Part shown: positions 36,201 to 37,319 of the stretch, piece by piece
Layout of the letters: each line of letters opens with the position of its first letter
Position numbering within the stretch: position 1 is the first letter of the stretch
Assembly (NCBI GenBank): GCA_037447655.1
Contig: JBBHKE010000792.1
Span: forward strand, 1-38,594
DNA from: Zygnema cylindricum
Lineage: Eukaryota > Streptophyta > Zygnematophyceae > Zygnematales > Zygnemataceae
DNA length: 38,594 nucleotides
Direction of reading: 5' to 3'
Program-made: the position numbers and the translations under genes
The notes under the pieces: model-generated
The model's input: the letters and a program-made list of their open reading frames with translations, nothing else
Databases searched by the model: none
Told to the model about the DNA's origin: nothing

Positions 36201-37319
36201 CCTTTTCTTCTTCTTTTTCGAGCTGCAGATTGTCTCCCAGTTTTCGTTCCGAGAAGACAACACGATTGCCGACCAGCCCGTGGTCGACCTCCTCCACTAT
36301 TTGGCGGAAATGCTTGACTCCGCGGCGCTCCGGGCGACTTCTTCCGGAAGCCCGGGCCATCTGCAGCAACTGGTGCTCATTATCGCAGACGGGAGGTTTC
36401 ACGAGAAGGTGAGAAGGAGAGCGAGAGAGAGAGAGAGAAATCAGTCAGAAGGTTTTTTTTCTCGAAAGCGGGAGGGAAAGGGAGACTGGGAGGCAGAGGG
36501 GGAGGGAGAGGGAGCGGTAGGGAGAGGGCGAGAGAGTGAGAGTGCTCGGGCCATCTGCAGCAACTGGTGCTCATTATCGCAGATGGGATGTTTCACGAGA
36601 AGGTGAGAAAAATGGACCAATTGAGTTGAAAGACATCAAAGGAGACTCTATAAAAGCTAAATAATGATATTTTGTTTCTAATTGTTTGTTTGGTTTCTTT
36701 CCTCTTTGTTTATTTTGCAGGAAAGTTTGCGACGATGTATACGTGACGCTATGAGTCGGCAACAACTTCTCGCATTTATCATTCTTGATAATCCTAAGGA
36801 GTCAATTTTGGACATGCAGGTAAGTTTTTGGAGTTTCTGGAGTTGTTGGAGCTTATGATTTTGTGGAGTTTTTGGTAATTTTTCCATAGTTTCAGTCTTT
36901 GCGATTGTTTTGTGATTATTACGAGTTTATATTTTATTGTTCAATGCATTTCGGACATAAAGATCTTATTGTATACTTTTTTTCGCAGTTTTTCATAACT
37001 TATTTATGGTTAAGAATATTCTTAGTTGTATGGTTTTCCGTCGGGTTTGCTTTAATGAAGAGTTTGTTACCATAGTTAACATCGGAGAATTGATTATAGT
37101 ATTTTTCTTTTTTTTATTTTTTGTTTGTCCTTTCGATCGTTGTTTCTGTTATTGCAGTCAGTTTCCTTTACTGGAGGTGCTCCAAAGTTCACAAAGTATT
37201 TGGACACTTTTCCGTTTCCTTACTACATTTTACTTCGAGACATTGAAGCTCTTCCTCAAACTCTCGCAAATTTAATGCGTCAGTGGTTCGAACTCATGCA
37301 TGTTATGTCATCGACTTAA
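439..37319 (+). CDS. MDN1: Midasin (MDN1/Rea1), C-terminal ~4,070 residues; 41 exons; 5' end outside window
   Basis: Giant dynein-related AAA+ ATPase of nucleolus and nucleoplasm. In the family, the ATPase ring and a long tail use the C-terminal MIDAS domain to pull on the UBL domains of Ytm1/WDR12 and Rsa4/NLE1 and strip them from pre-60S particles. Seen here in family order: end of AAA5, AAA6 with Walker motifs, a long helical linker, an Asp/Glu-rich region, and a VWA domain with the MIDAS motif DDSKSM. Exons were chained by GT-AG sites and phase. Joined length is 12,207 nt including TAA, and all junctions keep frame. Recognisable family blocks include DWPEHP-like EEWPEHP, RWRKLEL, KRINMKKVIPYIASQFRKDK and FPFPYYILLRD. 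Overall length is similar to animal and plant midasins. Introns fill about two thirds of the gene. Identity is certain. Exact edges of exons 9, 26 and 29 are not. Upstream exons for AAA1-AAA5 are missing only because the window starts inside the gene. Confidence 0.97.
650..1222 (+). other. Intron 1 of window
   Basis: GTAAGAG donor and GGGAATTGCAG acceptor. Joining its flanks gives ISP-A-TQKNN in frame. It contains a TA microsatellite at 1071-1090. Open frames at 714-932 and 781-1173 lack family similarity and are not needed for the join. Confidence 0.8.
1223..2322 (+). CDS. MDN1: MDN1 exon 2: AAA5-AAA6 connector and AAA6 Walker A to Walker B
   Basis: Phase 1 entry, phase 0 exit (AATCCTACT|GTAAGT). 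KYLDLVYLQRMRTPEDRR precedes the domain, as in other midasins. The Walker A site is GPPGCGKN (codons 1573-1596), followed by RLLAQITGNRLHEY and TDTTELLGCFEQ. A charged, poorly conserved insert follows (about 1740-2090). Walker B is WVVLDNANFCNPT (2284-2322). The residue after the Walker A lysine is Asn rather than Ser/Thr. The Walker B Asp is followed by Asn rather than Glu; as I recall, the animal protein also has DN here. AAA6 is probably weak or dead as an ATPase and may act structurally. Confidence 0.96.
2569..4642 (+). CDS. MDN1: MDN1 exon 3: rest of AAA6 and start of the linker
   Basis: Starts after GATCGCAG with VLDRLNPLLEPGGTIMVNER, directly continuing NFCNPT of exon 2. The block FRLFLTLDPRYGDVSRAMRN with NRGTEIFL is the conserved sensor/arginine stretch of AAA6. 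An AAA lid follows (about 2880-3400). After that comes a helix-rich linker with few recognisable residues. Ends CTTAACGAAG before GTACGAAA in phase 1. At 2,074 nt it is the largest exon of the window. The three base-phase checks (entry 0, exit 1, next exon needs 2 bases) agree. Confidence 0.95.
4643..5678 (+). other. Intron 3 with a perfect 14-bp inverted repeat
   Basis: AT-rich intron. Arms at 5179-5192 and 5207-5220 are exact reverse complements (AATAGCGAAATTCT) with a 14-base loop. Short direct words CAGACTGCA and AAATTCTAGAT recur just upstream (5150-5195). No coding exon fits the phase here. Confidence 0.6.
5679..5860 (+). CDS. MDN1: MDN1 exon 4: linker
   Basis: TTTTCCAG acceptor, 2-base completion of a Gly codon, then EGLSSVDKWVFCADKV and on to QLGNIAQ, phase 0 end before GTACTT. 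No stop in the frame demanded by exon 3. Family similarity is weak in this part of the linker, so support is phase, splice sites and codon character. Confidence 0.85.
5861..6341 (+). repeat. Intron 4 with purine-rich low-complexity tract
   Basis: Between 6075 and 6290 the sense strand is almost only A and G (GGGAGAGA and GGGGAAAG words). Open frames on the opposite strand here are low-complexity artefacts (Pro/Ser/Phe-rich). Confidence 0.8.
6342..6668 (+). CDS. MDN1: MDN1 exon 5: linker
   Basis: GTTCAACAG acceptor, phase 0 both ends, GAAAAG|GTCAGT donor. Reads LLETTMEASCQTL to FTEGGFEK, including WEIARSMWLQLLPLFD. Internal ATG at 6357 is not a gene start. No known domain; helical linker expected. 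Confidence 0.87.
6669..7218 (+). other. Intron 5, AT-rich
   Basis: About 550 bp, very AT-rich (TTATAATT words at 6740-6990). I see no coding potential, tandem repeat or structured element. Acceptor TTTTAACAG. Confidence 0.75.
7219..7348 (+). CDS. MDN1: MDN1 exon 6: linker
   Basis: Reads TLQESSIRRQVAASLSSSSR, then APSDMAPHQQLILLLESLHI and QGA. Ends in phase 1 at GGGGCAG|GTATAGC. A diverged copy of its last about 28 bases plus the donor recurs 199 bp downstream in the intron. Confidence 0.85.
7349..7915 (+). repeat. Intron 6 with duplicated donor and duplicated acceptor regions
   Basis: 7520-7554 repeats the exon 6 end and donor seen at 7321-7355 (shared TCAAGGGGCAGGTATAGC). 7666-7797 is a diverged copy of 7818-7936, which holds the true acceptor and the start of exon 7 (shared AAGCATCTCATTT, then ATGAGAT...GTTCT after the AG). 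So both flanks of this intron have internal decoys. Confidence 0.75.
7916..8058 (+). CDS. MDN1: MDN1 exon 7: linker
   Basis: Enters in phase 1 after TCGTGAAG (an AAG, not CAG, acceptor), completing a Val codon: VDEIVEVLPSVVCDICHSW, ending RKLEDKE before GTAAGT. The stronger-looking CCAG at 7776 belongs to a decoy copy that runs to a stop. Confidence 0.82.
8059..8729 (+). other. Intron 7
   Basis: GTAAGT donor, TTTTTTTTCAG acceptor. Near the 5' side, degenerate repeats of GAAATAACTTGGGAAAAAAG (8150-8245) follow a similar stretch at 8080. Otherwise no signal. Confidence 0.6.
8730..9014 (+). CDS. MDN1: MDN1 exon 8: linker
   Basis: T-tract CAG acceptor, phase 0 entry, reads ALCKQWWKVTAGPSRLF through VSLCSTLFHE with a strong GTAAGA donor in phase 0. 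Codons run on to a TAA just past the donor. The frame of exon 9 conflicts with this exit unless a downstream acceptor is used. Confidence 0.85.
9015..9512 (+). other. Intron 8; junction with exon 9 unresolved
   Basis: AT-rich. The obvious acceptor CACTTATAG at 9493 would put exon 9 in frame only from a phase 2 donor, but the strong donor at 9015 is phase 0. Either the AG at 9512 is used or a small exon of length 3n+2 is hidden here. Confidence 0.5.
9513..9586 (+). CDS. MDN1: MDN1 exon 9: linker (start may be 9494)
   Basis: Open frame YTYIVDSVLRELGFRNYSNY, then FWILG, ending phase 2 before GTAAGA, and continuing into exon 10 as SGSRWAIKDQLPRLM. FWILG-QLPRLM matches the animal W-W-L-QIPRLL block. 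If the upstream AG at 9493 is used, the exon begins LIKLSE, but then an extra exon is needed. Confidence 0.7.
9741..9891 (+). CDS. MDN1: MDN1 exon 10: linker
   Basis: ATTTAACAG acceptor, one base completes Gly, then SGSRWAIKDQLPRLMQLQLA to NLFCQ, phase 0, GTAGAG donor. The QLPRLM stretch aligns with the QIPRLL of animal midasins. Confidence 0.9.
9892..10568 (+). other. Intron 10
   Basis: AT-rich, 677 bp, GTAGAG donor and GGTTTTCCAG acceptor. No coding or repeat structure that I can support. Confidence 0.65.
10569..10658 (+). CDS. MDN1: MDN1 exon 11: linker
   Basis: TTTTCCAG acceptor, phase 0, IILSFKSTLPEADGERLQRE to HEVVTK, followed by a weak GTGTTA donor. Thirty codons, hydrophobic heptad look. 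Joins exon 12 in frame. Confidence 0.8.
10659..11228 (+). repeat. Intron 11 with degenerate tandem repeat
   Basis: 10860-11040 holds about five imperfect copies of a ~33-bp unit around GGTCTTCTTTTGGATTTACT with TATTTTTGGTC. No exon fits here; TTGTTGCAG closes the intron. Confidence 0.65.
11229..11370 (+). CDS. MDN1: MDN1 exon 12: linker
   Basis: Reads EILGRVEMSDLVKILNLSND, then RRFLSFLNPLVIPCMEAL, ending YNKPKKTCE + A (phase 1) at GTATGG. The alternative GTGAAA donor 6 bases earlier would create a stop on joining exon 13, so it is excluded. Confidence 0.85.
11371..11816 (+). other. Intron 12
   Basis: AT-rich. A possible acceptor at 11667 opens a frame, but direct joining of exons 12 and 13 is in frame and matches the family, so no exon is called. 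TTTATTTATT words lie before TTGTTACAG. Confidence 0.65.
11817..11989 (+). CDS. MDN1: MDN1 exon 13: linker
   Basis: Phase 1 entry (Lys), then SFDEWDDLRMRGKAWFFVGA and LRLHLILPSDGCDPANKY, ending IETEIQ before GTGAGT. Aligns with the animal LRDPLVKAAVWVSLGLLQ...LP...DPA-KY region. Confidence 0.93.
11990..12425 (+). other. Intron 13
   Basis: AT-rich, ends in a 15-base T tract plus CAG. Nothing else seen. Confidence 0.65.
12426..12539 (+). CDS. MDN1: MDN1 exon 14: linker
   Basis: ARKEAEVLLTGAITTEKIES to QRLSAK, phase 0 at both ends, GTAAGC donor. Charged helix, likely coiled. Continues the LEDE-like helix of exon 13. Confidence 0.9.
12540..12976 (+). other. Intron 14
   Basis: AT-rich, 437 bp, ends CTTGTTTTCAG. 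No structure noticed. Confidence 0.65.
12977..13321 (+). CDS. MDN1: MDN1 exon 15: linker
   Basis: VIPRPSPPQFTVFYQEVSSF then FLAKSASLQRIFTLL, STWQSTALSFIQRLSERFP and YRDVVQPVQLAVYELVYGAS, ending EIIT before GTAAGT. The F-P-Y-D-V-P-Q spacing matches the animal block YTFYPDAVSPLQASILQLQHG. Well supported. Confidence 0.95.
13322..14999 (+). repeat. Intron 15, 1.7 kb, G/A-rich tract and G runs, then T-rich GAGGG repeats
   Basis: 13596-14190 is almost pure purine. 13737-13815 includes many long G runs (the longest near 20 G). 14286-14590 has degenerate copies of TTTTTTGAGGGC; 14740-14870 has copies of TTTTTATGGTTTTCTTATGG. No exon fits. Long reverse-strand frames across the G runs encode only Pro/Ser-rich low complexity. 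Confidence 0.85.
15000..15101 (+). CDS. MDN1: MDN1 exon 16: linker
   Basis: CTTTTAACAG acceptor, VILSELKVNILHASLLRAGI then EASIRGRPGRTAVE, GAG|GTGAGT donor, phase 0. Continues into the charged helix of exon 17. Confidence 0.9.
15102..15757 (+). other. Intron 16
   Basis: AT-rich with a short GGGAGAGA purine block at 15618-15660. No coding signal. Confidence 0.65.
15758..16048 (+). CDS. MDN1: MDN1 exon 17: charged helix, FP-H-F-DL block
   Basis: KFFEAARKMVTDITVTKDGQ to MREQQLEKEREDAEVYKVKT and ETENEEDEASYKTMFPSHFQ, ending SAEDDD before GTAAGA. The acidic helix followed by FPSHFQTYADL corresponds to the animal EEEEEREFRKQFPLHEKDFADIL, a strong family marker. Confidence 0.96.
16049..16663 (+). 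repeat. Intron 17 with ~60-bp degenerate tandem repeat
   Basis: 16405-16620 carries about four imperfect copies of a unit like CTCCAAGATACGAAAATCAA plus GGAAACTGAGATGGAAAC. The last copy abuts the acceptor region of exon 18. Confidence 0.65.
16664..16813 (+). CDS. MDN1: MDN1 exon 18: linker
   Basis: ARAKAAAEEASREAAEEANP then PPPQAHIWGFLQGRLLQDVI, ending HRDVFSAN. Donor is GTGTGTGT, unusual but phase 0 and needed. Ala/Glu-rich helix then Pro run. The last ~18 bases are echoed several times in the intron. Confidence 0.85.
16814..17195 (+). repeat. Intron 18 seeded with copies of the exon 18 end; tRNA-like 5' fragment
   Basis: Words such as ACATTTTCTGCAAATATATG (16844-16863), GATGTGTTTTCTATAAT (16883-16899) and GATGTATTTTCCTGCAAATT (16910-16929) echo the exon edge GACGTGTTTTCTGCAAATGT (16796-16815). 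A tRNA-like 5' half lies at 17054-17100. Confidence 0.6.
17054..17100 (+). other. tRNA-like 5' half (A-box only), probably a fragment
   Basis: GGGGGATGGTGTAGTTAAAC then GGTAG and later CTTCCACAT. It looks like a tRNA acceptor strand, D arm with A-box (TGGTGTAGTTAAACGG) and an anticodon loop with TCC, then stops at a T run. No T arm, B-box or matching 3' acceptor strand, so not a working tRNA gene by eye. Confidence 0.35.
17196..17307 (+). CDS. MDN1: MDN1 exon 19: linker
   Basis: GCTTATAG acceptor, KLWWCYFPQEGNLIRLSETD to YDAGSLLFK + T (phase 1), GTGAGT donor. Matches animal SLWYQ...Y...LFLSCYQTGASLV in spacing (W, Y-AGSLL). Confidence 0.92.
17308..17668 (+). other. Intron 19
   Basis: AT-rich with T-rich runs at 17608-17664; ends TTTTTGCAG. 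Nothing else seen. Confidence 0.65.
17669..17817 (+). CDS. MDN1: MDN1 exon 20: linker
   Basis: TTTTTGCAG acceptor, phase 1 entry (Ser), LSICPPSTLDDQTSLGHLMK to TGAQEFDLYK, GTATGT donor. The G-EFDLYK end corresponds to the animal GPYDFYQ. Confidence 0.93.
17818..18367 (+). repeat. Intron 20 with degenerate TTATCTTGTC repeat
   Basis: 17970-18355 is a long degenerate array of short words TTATC, CTTGTC, TCTTAT. Sense strand is almost free of G outside TTGTC. No coding. Confidence 0.75.
18368..18532 (+). CDS. MDN1: MDN1 exon 21: EWPEHP block
   Basis: EENPGELGLMLEPLAGVLKR then LGELLEEWPEHPILQQMFVI, ending DDSPVMK before GTACAG. EEWPEHPILQQ matches the animal QDWPEHPALEQ, one of the best-conserved linker motifs. 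Confidence 0.97.
18685..18763 (+). CDS. MDN1: MDN1 exon 22: linker
   Basis: ALVGLELLLNKAQVWEETAA then RHASMS + G (phase 1), GTAAAC donor. Matches the animal LNGLEILLAKAQDWEENASR. Confidence 0.97.
18764..19695 (+). repeat. Intron 22 with ~28-bp AGTTATGAGGGATTTTGT minisatellite
   Basis: 19385-19570 has about seven imperfect copies of AAAGTTATGAGGGATTTTGT. One more sits at 19656-19675, only 20 bp before exon 23. The acceptor GGGATGCAG thus has no pyrimidine tract. 19150-19215 resembles 28140-28225 (a dispersed repeat). Confidence 0.7.
19696..19808 (+). CDS. MDN1: MDN1 exon 23: RWRKLEL block
   Basis: Phase 1 entry (Glu), ELRAVSSVVVRWRKLELASW to HEQEADK, GTAAGG donor. RWRKLEL-W is near-invariant in midasins. 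Joining with exon 22 reproduces the family spacing exactly. Confidence 0.97.
19809..20968 (+). repeat. Intron 23, 1.2 kb
   Basis: 19866-19960 holds a GACAGGGAGG repeat; the rest is AT-rich. 20750-20850 repeats AATAACTTGCAAA-like words. No coding on either strand that I trust. Confidence 0.7.
20969..21048 (+). CDS. MDN1: MDN1 exon 24: linker
   Basis: GGTTTTTACAG acceptor, FWFVLYGLIHRQFGNDLSTE then MEATTTR split (phase 2), AAG|GTAAAA donor. Aligns with the animal HWFSIYQMLEKHM. Its 3' edge GACTACAACAAGGT recurs downstream in the intron. Confidence 0.93.
21049..22015 (+). repeat. Intron 24 with copies of the exon 24 edge
   Basis: GACTACAACAAGGGTAATGC at 21105 and CACTACAACAAAGTAAAGGT at 21187 echo the exon end and donor (21036-21055). 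21502-21592 has 2-3 copies of TAAGGAAAAGATTGTCAA plus CTCAGTAGTG. Confidence 0.7.
22016..22138 (+). CDS. MDN1: MDN1 exon 25: linker
   Basis: T-tract TGCAG acceptor, phase 2 both sides. SLEEFIQTSSQADFKRRLQM to NENKQGR, GTAAGA donor. Matches animal LQAFIEGSSLGEFHVRLQML. Confidence 0.97.
22139..22649 (+). repeat. Intron 25 with CT repeat and C run
   Basis: 22478-22532 is CTCTCT followed by an 18-base C run. The polypyrimidine segment near 22560-22610 could serve exon 26. Confidence 0.7.
22650..22721 (+). CDS. MDN1: MDN1 exon 26: linker (start 22650 or 22629)
   Basis: In the frame forced by exons 25 and 27 it reads KESRQQLSNVLHNIHNYYAQ and FVPA, matching the animal VLWNLYHYYKQFFDRV. Donor is GTAAGA, phase 2. 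The 5' edge is uncertain: CGAGCAG at 22649 and GGGGAG at 22628 both keep frame. Confidence 0.8.
22722..23313 (+). repeat. Intron 26 with ACAAAACTTGCAAA repeat and purine tract
   Basis: 22743-23020 has about five imperfect units of TTACAAAACTTGCAAATTTA. 23103-23192 is GAGAGAAA-type purine. A tandem pair TGAATATTGT lies at 23281-23300 just before the T tract and TAG acceptor. Confidence 0.7.
23314..23470 (+). CDS. MDN1: MDN1 exon 27: linker
   Basis: Phase 2 entry (Ala), VEASLQVASTPIETELKDFI then KLAKWEDRNYYSMAASAEKA and HRKLHNFTRKLS, weak GTCTGT donor. Closely follows animal ELKEFVKISKWND...SVEKTHRTLFKF. Confidence 0.97.
23471..23966 (+). other. Intron 27
   Basis: T-rich, 496 bp, ends TTTCTCAG. 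Nothing supported. Confidence 0.65.
23967..24375 (+). CDS. MDN1: MDN1 exon 28: linker with Lys/Glu-rich insert
   Basis: EVLRRPLMDVLKKEAQQIGS, then an acidic EEGEEEERAKEEGREKEE block and a Lys-rich stretch, then WPSLESWLVSWIQLTSFDGE. Ends CAACTCG (phase 1) at a weak GTGCAT donor. In the animal protein the same place has a Pro/Ala-rich insert. Confidence 0.9.
24376..25169 (+). repeat. Intron 28 with CCCTCT hexamer and 400-bp pyrimidine tract
   Basis: 24401-24449 is about eight tandem CCCTCT units. 24711-25125 is almost wholly C and T (CTTTC, TTTCCTTCC words). Both strands give only low-complexity frames. Confidence 0.85.
25170..25312 (+). CDS. MDN1: MDN1 exon 29: linker (edges tentative)
   Basis: In the frame set by exon 28 it reads AVEEILKVGMESIPDVEEKW and later KAPFASIFLAGVGLSSK, matching the animal GEVISSVSEL and RALSDLFKHLAKIGLSYRK. 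The acceptor GTGTAAG and donor GCG|GTTCCA are both weak. The block 25140-25345 is GC-richer than its flanks, which supports coding. Exit must be phase 0 to join exon 30. Confidence 0.6.
25313..25797 (+). repeat. Intron 29 with degenerate AGAAACTTTTATAGA repeat
   Basis: 25510-25745 holds about eight imperfect units around AAACTCTTGTAGAAACTTTT. Ends in a 20-base T tract and TTTTTTGTAG. Confidence 0.65.
25798..26097 (+). CDS. MDN1: MDN1 exon 30: linker
   Basis: PERSGKSWFQQPPSEVETIL then a Ser/Pro run, EGGRDVWKKGESYYFQNMAR and RIRRLWEVALSFHKDLSLQE, GAG|GTAAGA donor. YYFQNMARIRRL matches the animal KYFYRSLARHARL. Confidence 0.95.
26098..26754 (+). repeat. Intron 30 with two minisatellites
   Basis: 26108-26200: three ~35-bp units around CATGGTTGAAAGAGGTAAAG. 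26496-26716: eight or nine units of TTTTGAAAGGGAGTAAT. Ends TTTGTTCAG. Confidence 0.75.
26755..26881 (+). CDS. MDN1: MDN1 exon 31: linker
   Basis: VGVSVKYMEHLLQIQRVHRR then KAQEFGESLLRLSEFSQHLQ, SLG split (phase 1), GTAAGT donor. Matches the animal ERCRGFSAHLMKMLVRQRRSL. Its second half is present as two decayed copies in the next intron. Confidence 0.95.
26882..27518 (+). repeat. Intron 31 built of tandem copies of the exon 31 end
   Basis: Copies start near 26970 and 27147, each repeating CAAGAATTTGGA...TTC..AATTCTC and the donor (decoy GT at 27039 and 27215), each followed by a shared tail GTTTTTGGACATTCAAAAAA. Copy 2 still reads VQEFGECLSQLFEFSQH before a stop. Acceptor GTAATAG. Confidence 0.85.
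27519..27592 (+). CDS. MDN1: MDN1 exon 32: linker
   Basis: Phase 1 entry (Gly), NVNKEKVATFPRQILLRNRM then WEQK, GTAAAC donor, phase 0. Short, keeps frame between exons 31 and 33. Confidence 0.85.
27593..28850 (+). repeat. Intron 32, 1.26 kb
   Basis: 27610-27795 is CT-rich. 28060-28230 shares words with 9120-9170 and 19160-19215 (GAAGTAAACCAC, ATCCACTAACTCTAAT). 28697-28800 is a degenerate CCCTAAAA-like run. No coding. Confidence 0.65.
28851..29018 (+). CDS. MDN1: MDN1 exon 33: linker
   Basis: TTATTTACAG acceptor, ALLDRLLEIHEEILLLYSFA to GRDQLQICV, GTG|GTGAGA donor, phase 0. Amphipathic helices; the frame is open and the join to exon 34 is good. Confidence 0.92.
29019..29434 (+). repeat. Intron 33 with decoy copy of the exon 34 start
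   Basis: TGACATTTACAGATAGAATT at 29245 and TGACATTTACAGAAACAATT at 29423 are copies 178 bp apart, both followed by AAATAGTTT. The decoy frame meets a stop after about 10 codons. 29285-29400 has a TAGAAATGAAATTTTACAAG pair. Confidence 0.75.
29435..30178 (+). CDS. MDN1: MDN1 exon 34: linker with poly-Ser
   Basis: KQLNSFLLPLLPFSMEDLQM at the start, then QSNFNVVQTLFGRL. A Ser run of about 19 is encoded by a TCT microsatellite (about 29776-29840). FSQLYDQAVQEVLLAVQTL follows, with a charged insert, TWESEITELMDGLHLSKVQT and ERTVNAV. The block AVQEVLLAVQTL aligns with animal EIAIRAILCAIQNL, and LHLSKV with STLHVQKI. GTAAAA donor. Enough to place it firmly despite its low-complexity parts. Confidence 0.95.
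30179..31326 (+). repeat. Intron 34: decoy of exon 34 end, decoy of exon 35 start, related array
   Basis: 30308-30365 repeats the exon 34 donor region 147 bp on (GCTGTAAAAGTATC, CTGAAACTTTTT). 31170-31230 repeats the exon 35 start 138 bp upstream. 30910-31310 is a degenerate array of CTGATCCTGTAAACAAAAAA, whose words resemble the exon 35 stretch ACCGATGCTGTAAACGAAAA. Confidence 0.75.
31327..31473 (+). CDS. MDN1: MDN1 exon 35: linker end
   Basis: TTTTTTGACAG acceptor, VSMVEITDAVNEKSLSVAAN then MMQRLAGLLVPLEAIGLEFL and CEFASFHKS, GTAAGT donor, phase 0. Matches the animal LLVRLVPVLSSYSDLVLFFL...HRS. Confidence 0.95.
31474..32620 (+). repeat. Intron 35 with ~345-bp tandem duplication that includes the exon 36 start
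   Basis: About 31984-32331 and 32358-32679 are near-identical (one ~30-bp length change). Copy 1 contains TTTTTGACAG at 32267-32276 and a decoy exon reading VAKLGYILSNLFCWVFTEG, then TAA. Also two 64-bp units at 31769-31896 (AGCCGCAATATACAAGGTGA). Confidence 0.9.
32621..32830 (+). CDS. MDN1: MDN1 exon 36: start of acidic region
   Basis: GACAG acceptor, VAKLGYILSNLFCWVFTEGF then GTGMGEGEGKKDVSEEIEDE and EQLMGTKDQ, GTGAGA donor. Follows the animal LAQVFTELAQKGFC...GIGEGEGMKDVSDQIGNEEQ closely. Confidence 0.97.
32831..33153 (+). other. Intron 36
   Basis: T-rich with C/T words at 33030-33120; acceptor TTGTCGCAG. A long frame opens through it from 33004 but only the part after 33154 is family-like. 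Confidence 0.7.
33154..35181 (+). CDS. MDN1: MDN1 exon 37: Asp/Glu-rich region (676 codons)
   Basis: VEMQQDFEGDMFDVSEDEEE, LDEQMGDLGDDEQVVDEKLW and GEEGGEEGEEGDEEKEENGD-type runs for about 550 residues. It then shifts to helix: EEMKRVREELALEVRNLGEE, WKKYEQITSQLAQELAEQLR and LTLEPTLATRLQGDFRSGKR, ending INMKK before GTGAGA. MGDLG-D-LWG and LEPT-A-L-GD-R-GKR-NM are family hallmarks. This region is a flexible tether that lets the MIDAS domain reach the AAA ring. Glu/Gly bias comes from GAG, GGA and GAA codons, giving a near-pure purine sense strand. Long frames on the other strand are its mirror (Ser/Pro/Leu) and not genes. Confidence 0.97.
35182..35583 (+). other. Intron 37
   Basis: AT-rich, pyrimidine-rich end (35510-35583) and CCCAG acceptor. 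Nothing else seen. Confidence 0.7.
35584..35865 (+). CDS. MDN1: MDN1 exon 38: VWA/MIDAS domain, first part
   Basis: VIPYIASQFRKDKIWLRRVK then QYQVVIAIDDSKSMSESKCG. The MIDAS motif D-x-S-x-S is at codons 35680-35694 (DDSKS). Further: LALEATATICHALRQLEVGE, VAVVGFGE and VHPFETPF. Ends GTGGAG before GTAAGG. The metal-binding loop is intact. In yeast and animals this domain binds the UBL domains of Rsa4/NLE1 and Ytm1/WDR12 via a metal-bridged contact. Confidence 0.98.
35866..36228 (+). repeat. Intron 38 with decoy copy of the exon 39 acceptor
   Basis: TTTAGCCGCAGATTGTCTTA (36069-36088) mirrors GAGCTGCAGATTGTCTCCCA (36220-36239), 149 bp apart. Upstream, TTCACCGACAAAGTGGTCAACTGA-like words at 36006 recur as TTCACTGACGAAATTTTC at 36127. 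Confidence 0.75.
36229..36408 (+). CDS. MDN1: MDN1 exon 39: VWA domain, middle
   Basis: IVSQFSFREDNTIADQPVVD, LLHYLAEMLDSAALRATSSG, HLQQLVLIIADGRFHEK. ADG (codons 36385-36393) is the second MIDAS loop. AAG|GTGAGA donor. GC content is visibly higher than in neighbouring exons. The last ~55 bases and the donor are duplicated 194 bp downstream. Confidence 0.97.
36409..36720 (+). repeat. Intron 39 with second copy of the exon 39 end and donor
   Basis: 36547-36608 repeats 36353-36414 with few changes, including GAGAAG|GTGAGA. The reading frame of exon 39 stays open through the gap. Purine-rich low complexity at 36410-36545 separates the copies. Acceptor TTATTTTGCAG. Confidence 0.88.
36721..36819 (+). 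CDS. MDN1: MDN1 exon 40: VWA domain
   Basis: ESLRRCIRDAMSRQQLLAFI then ILDNPKESILDMQ, GTAAGT donor. Matches animal NANIFVIFVVLDNPSSRDSILDIK. Phase 0 both ends. Confidence 0.98.
36820..37157 (+). other. Intron 40
   Basis: AT-rich, last intron. Just after the donor a TTTTTGGAGTTTCTGGAGTT repeat (36825-36875, three short GGAGTT units). Acceptor TTATTGCAG. Confidence 0.7.
37158..37319 (+). CDS. MDN1: MDN1 exon 41: C-terminus and stop
   Basis: SVSFTGGAPKFTKYLDTFPF then PYYILLRDIEALPQTLANLM and RQWFEL, ending MHVMSST and TAA (37317-37319). Near-identical in layout to the animal FPFPYYIILRDVNALPETLSDALRQWFEL. This is the true C-terminus. Confidence 0.98.
   Translation, partial: SVSFTGGAPKFTKYLDTFPFPYYILLRDIEALPQTLANLMRQWFELMHVMSST

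Noticed and set aside
439-37319. Idea that the gene is a pseudogene because of many decoys
   Set aside because: All conserved blocks are open and in frame to the natural C-terminus, and the MIDAS residues are intact; the decoys lie in introns.
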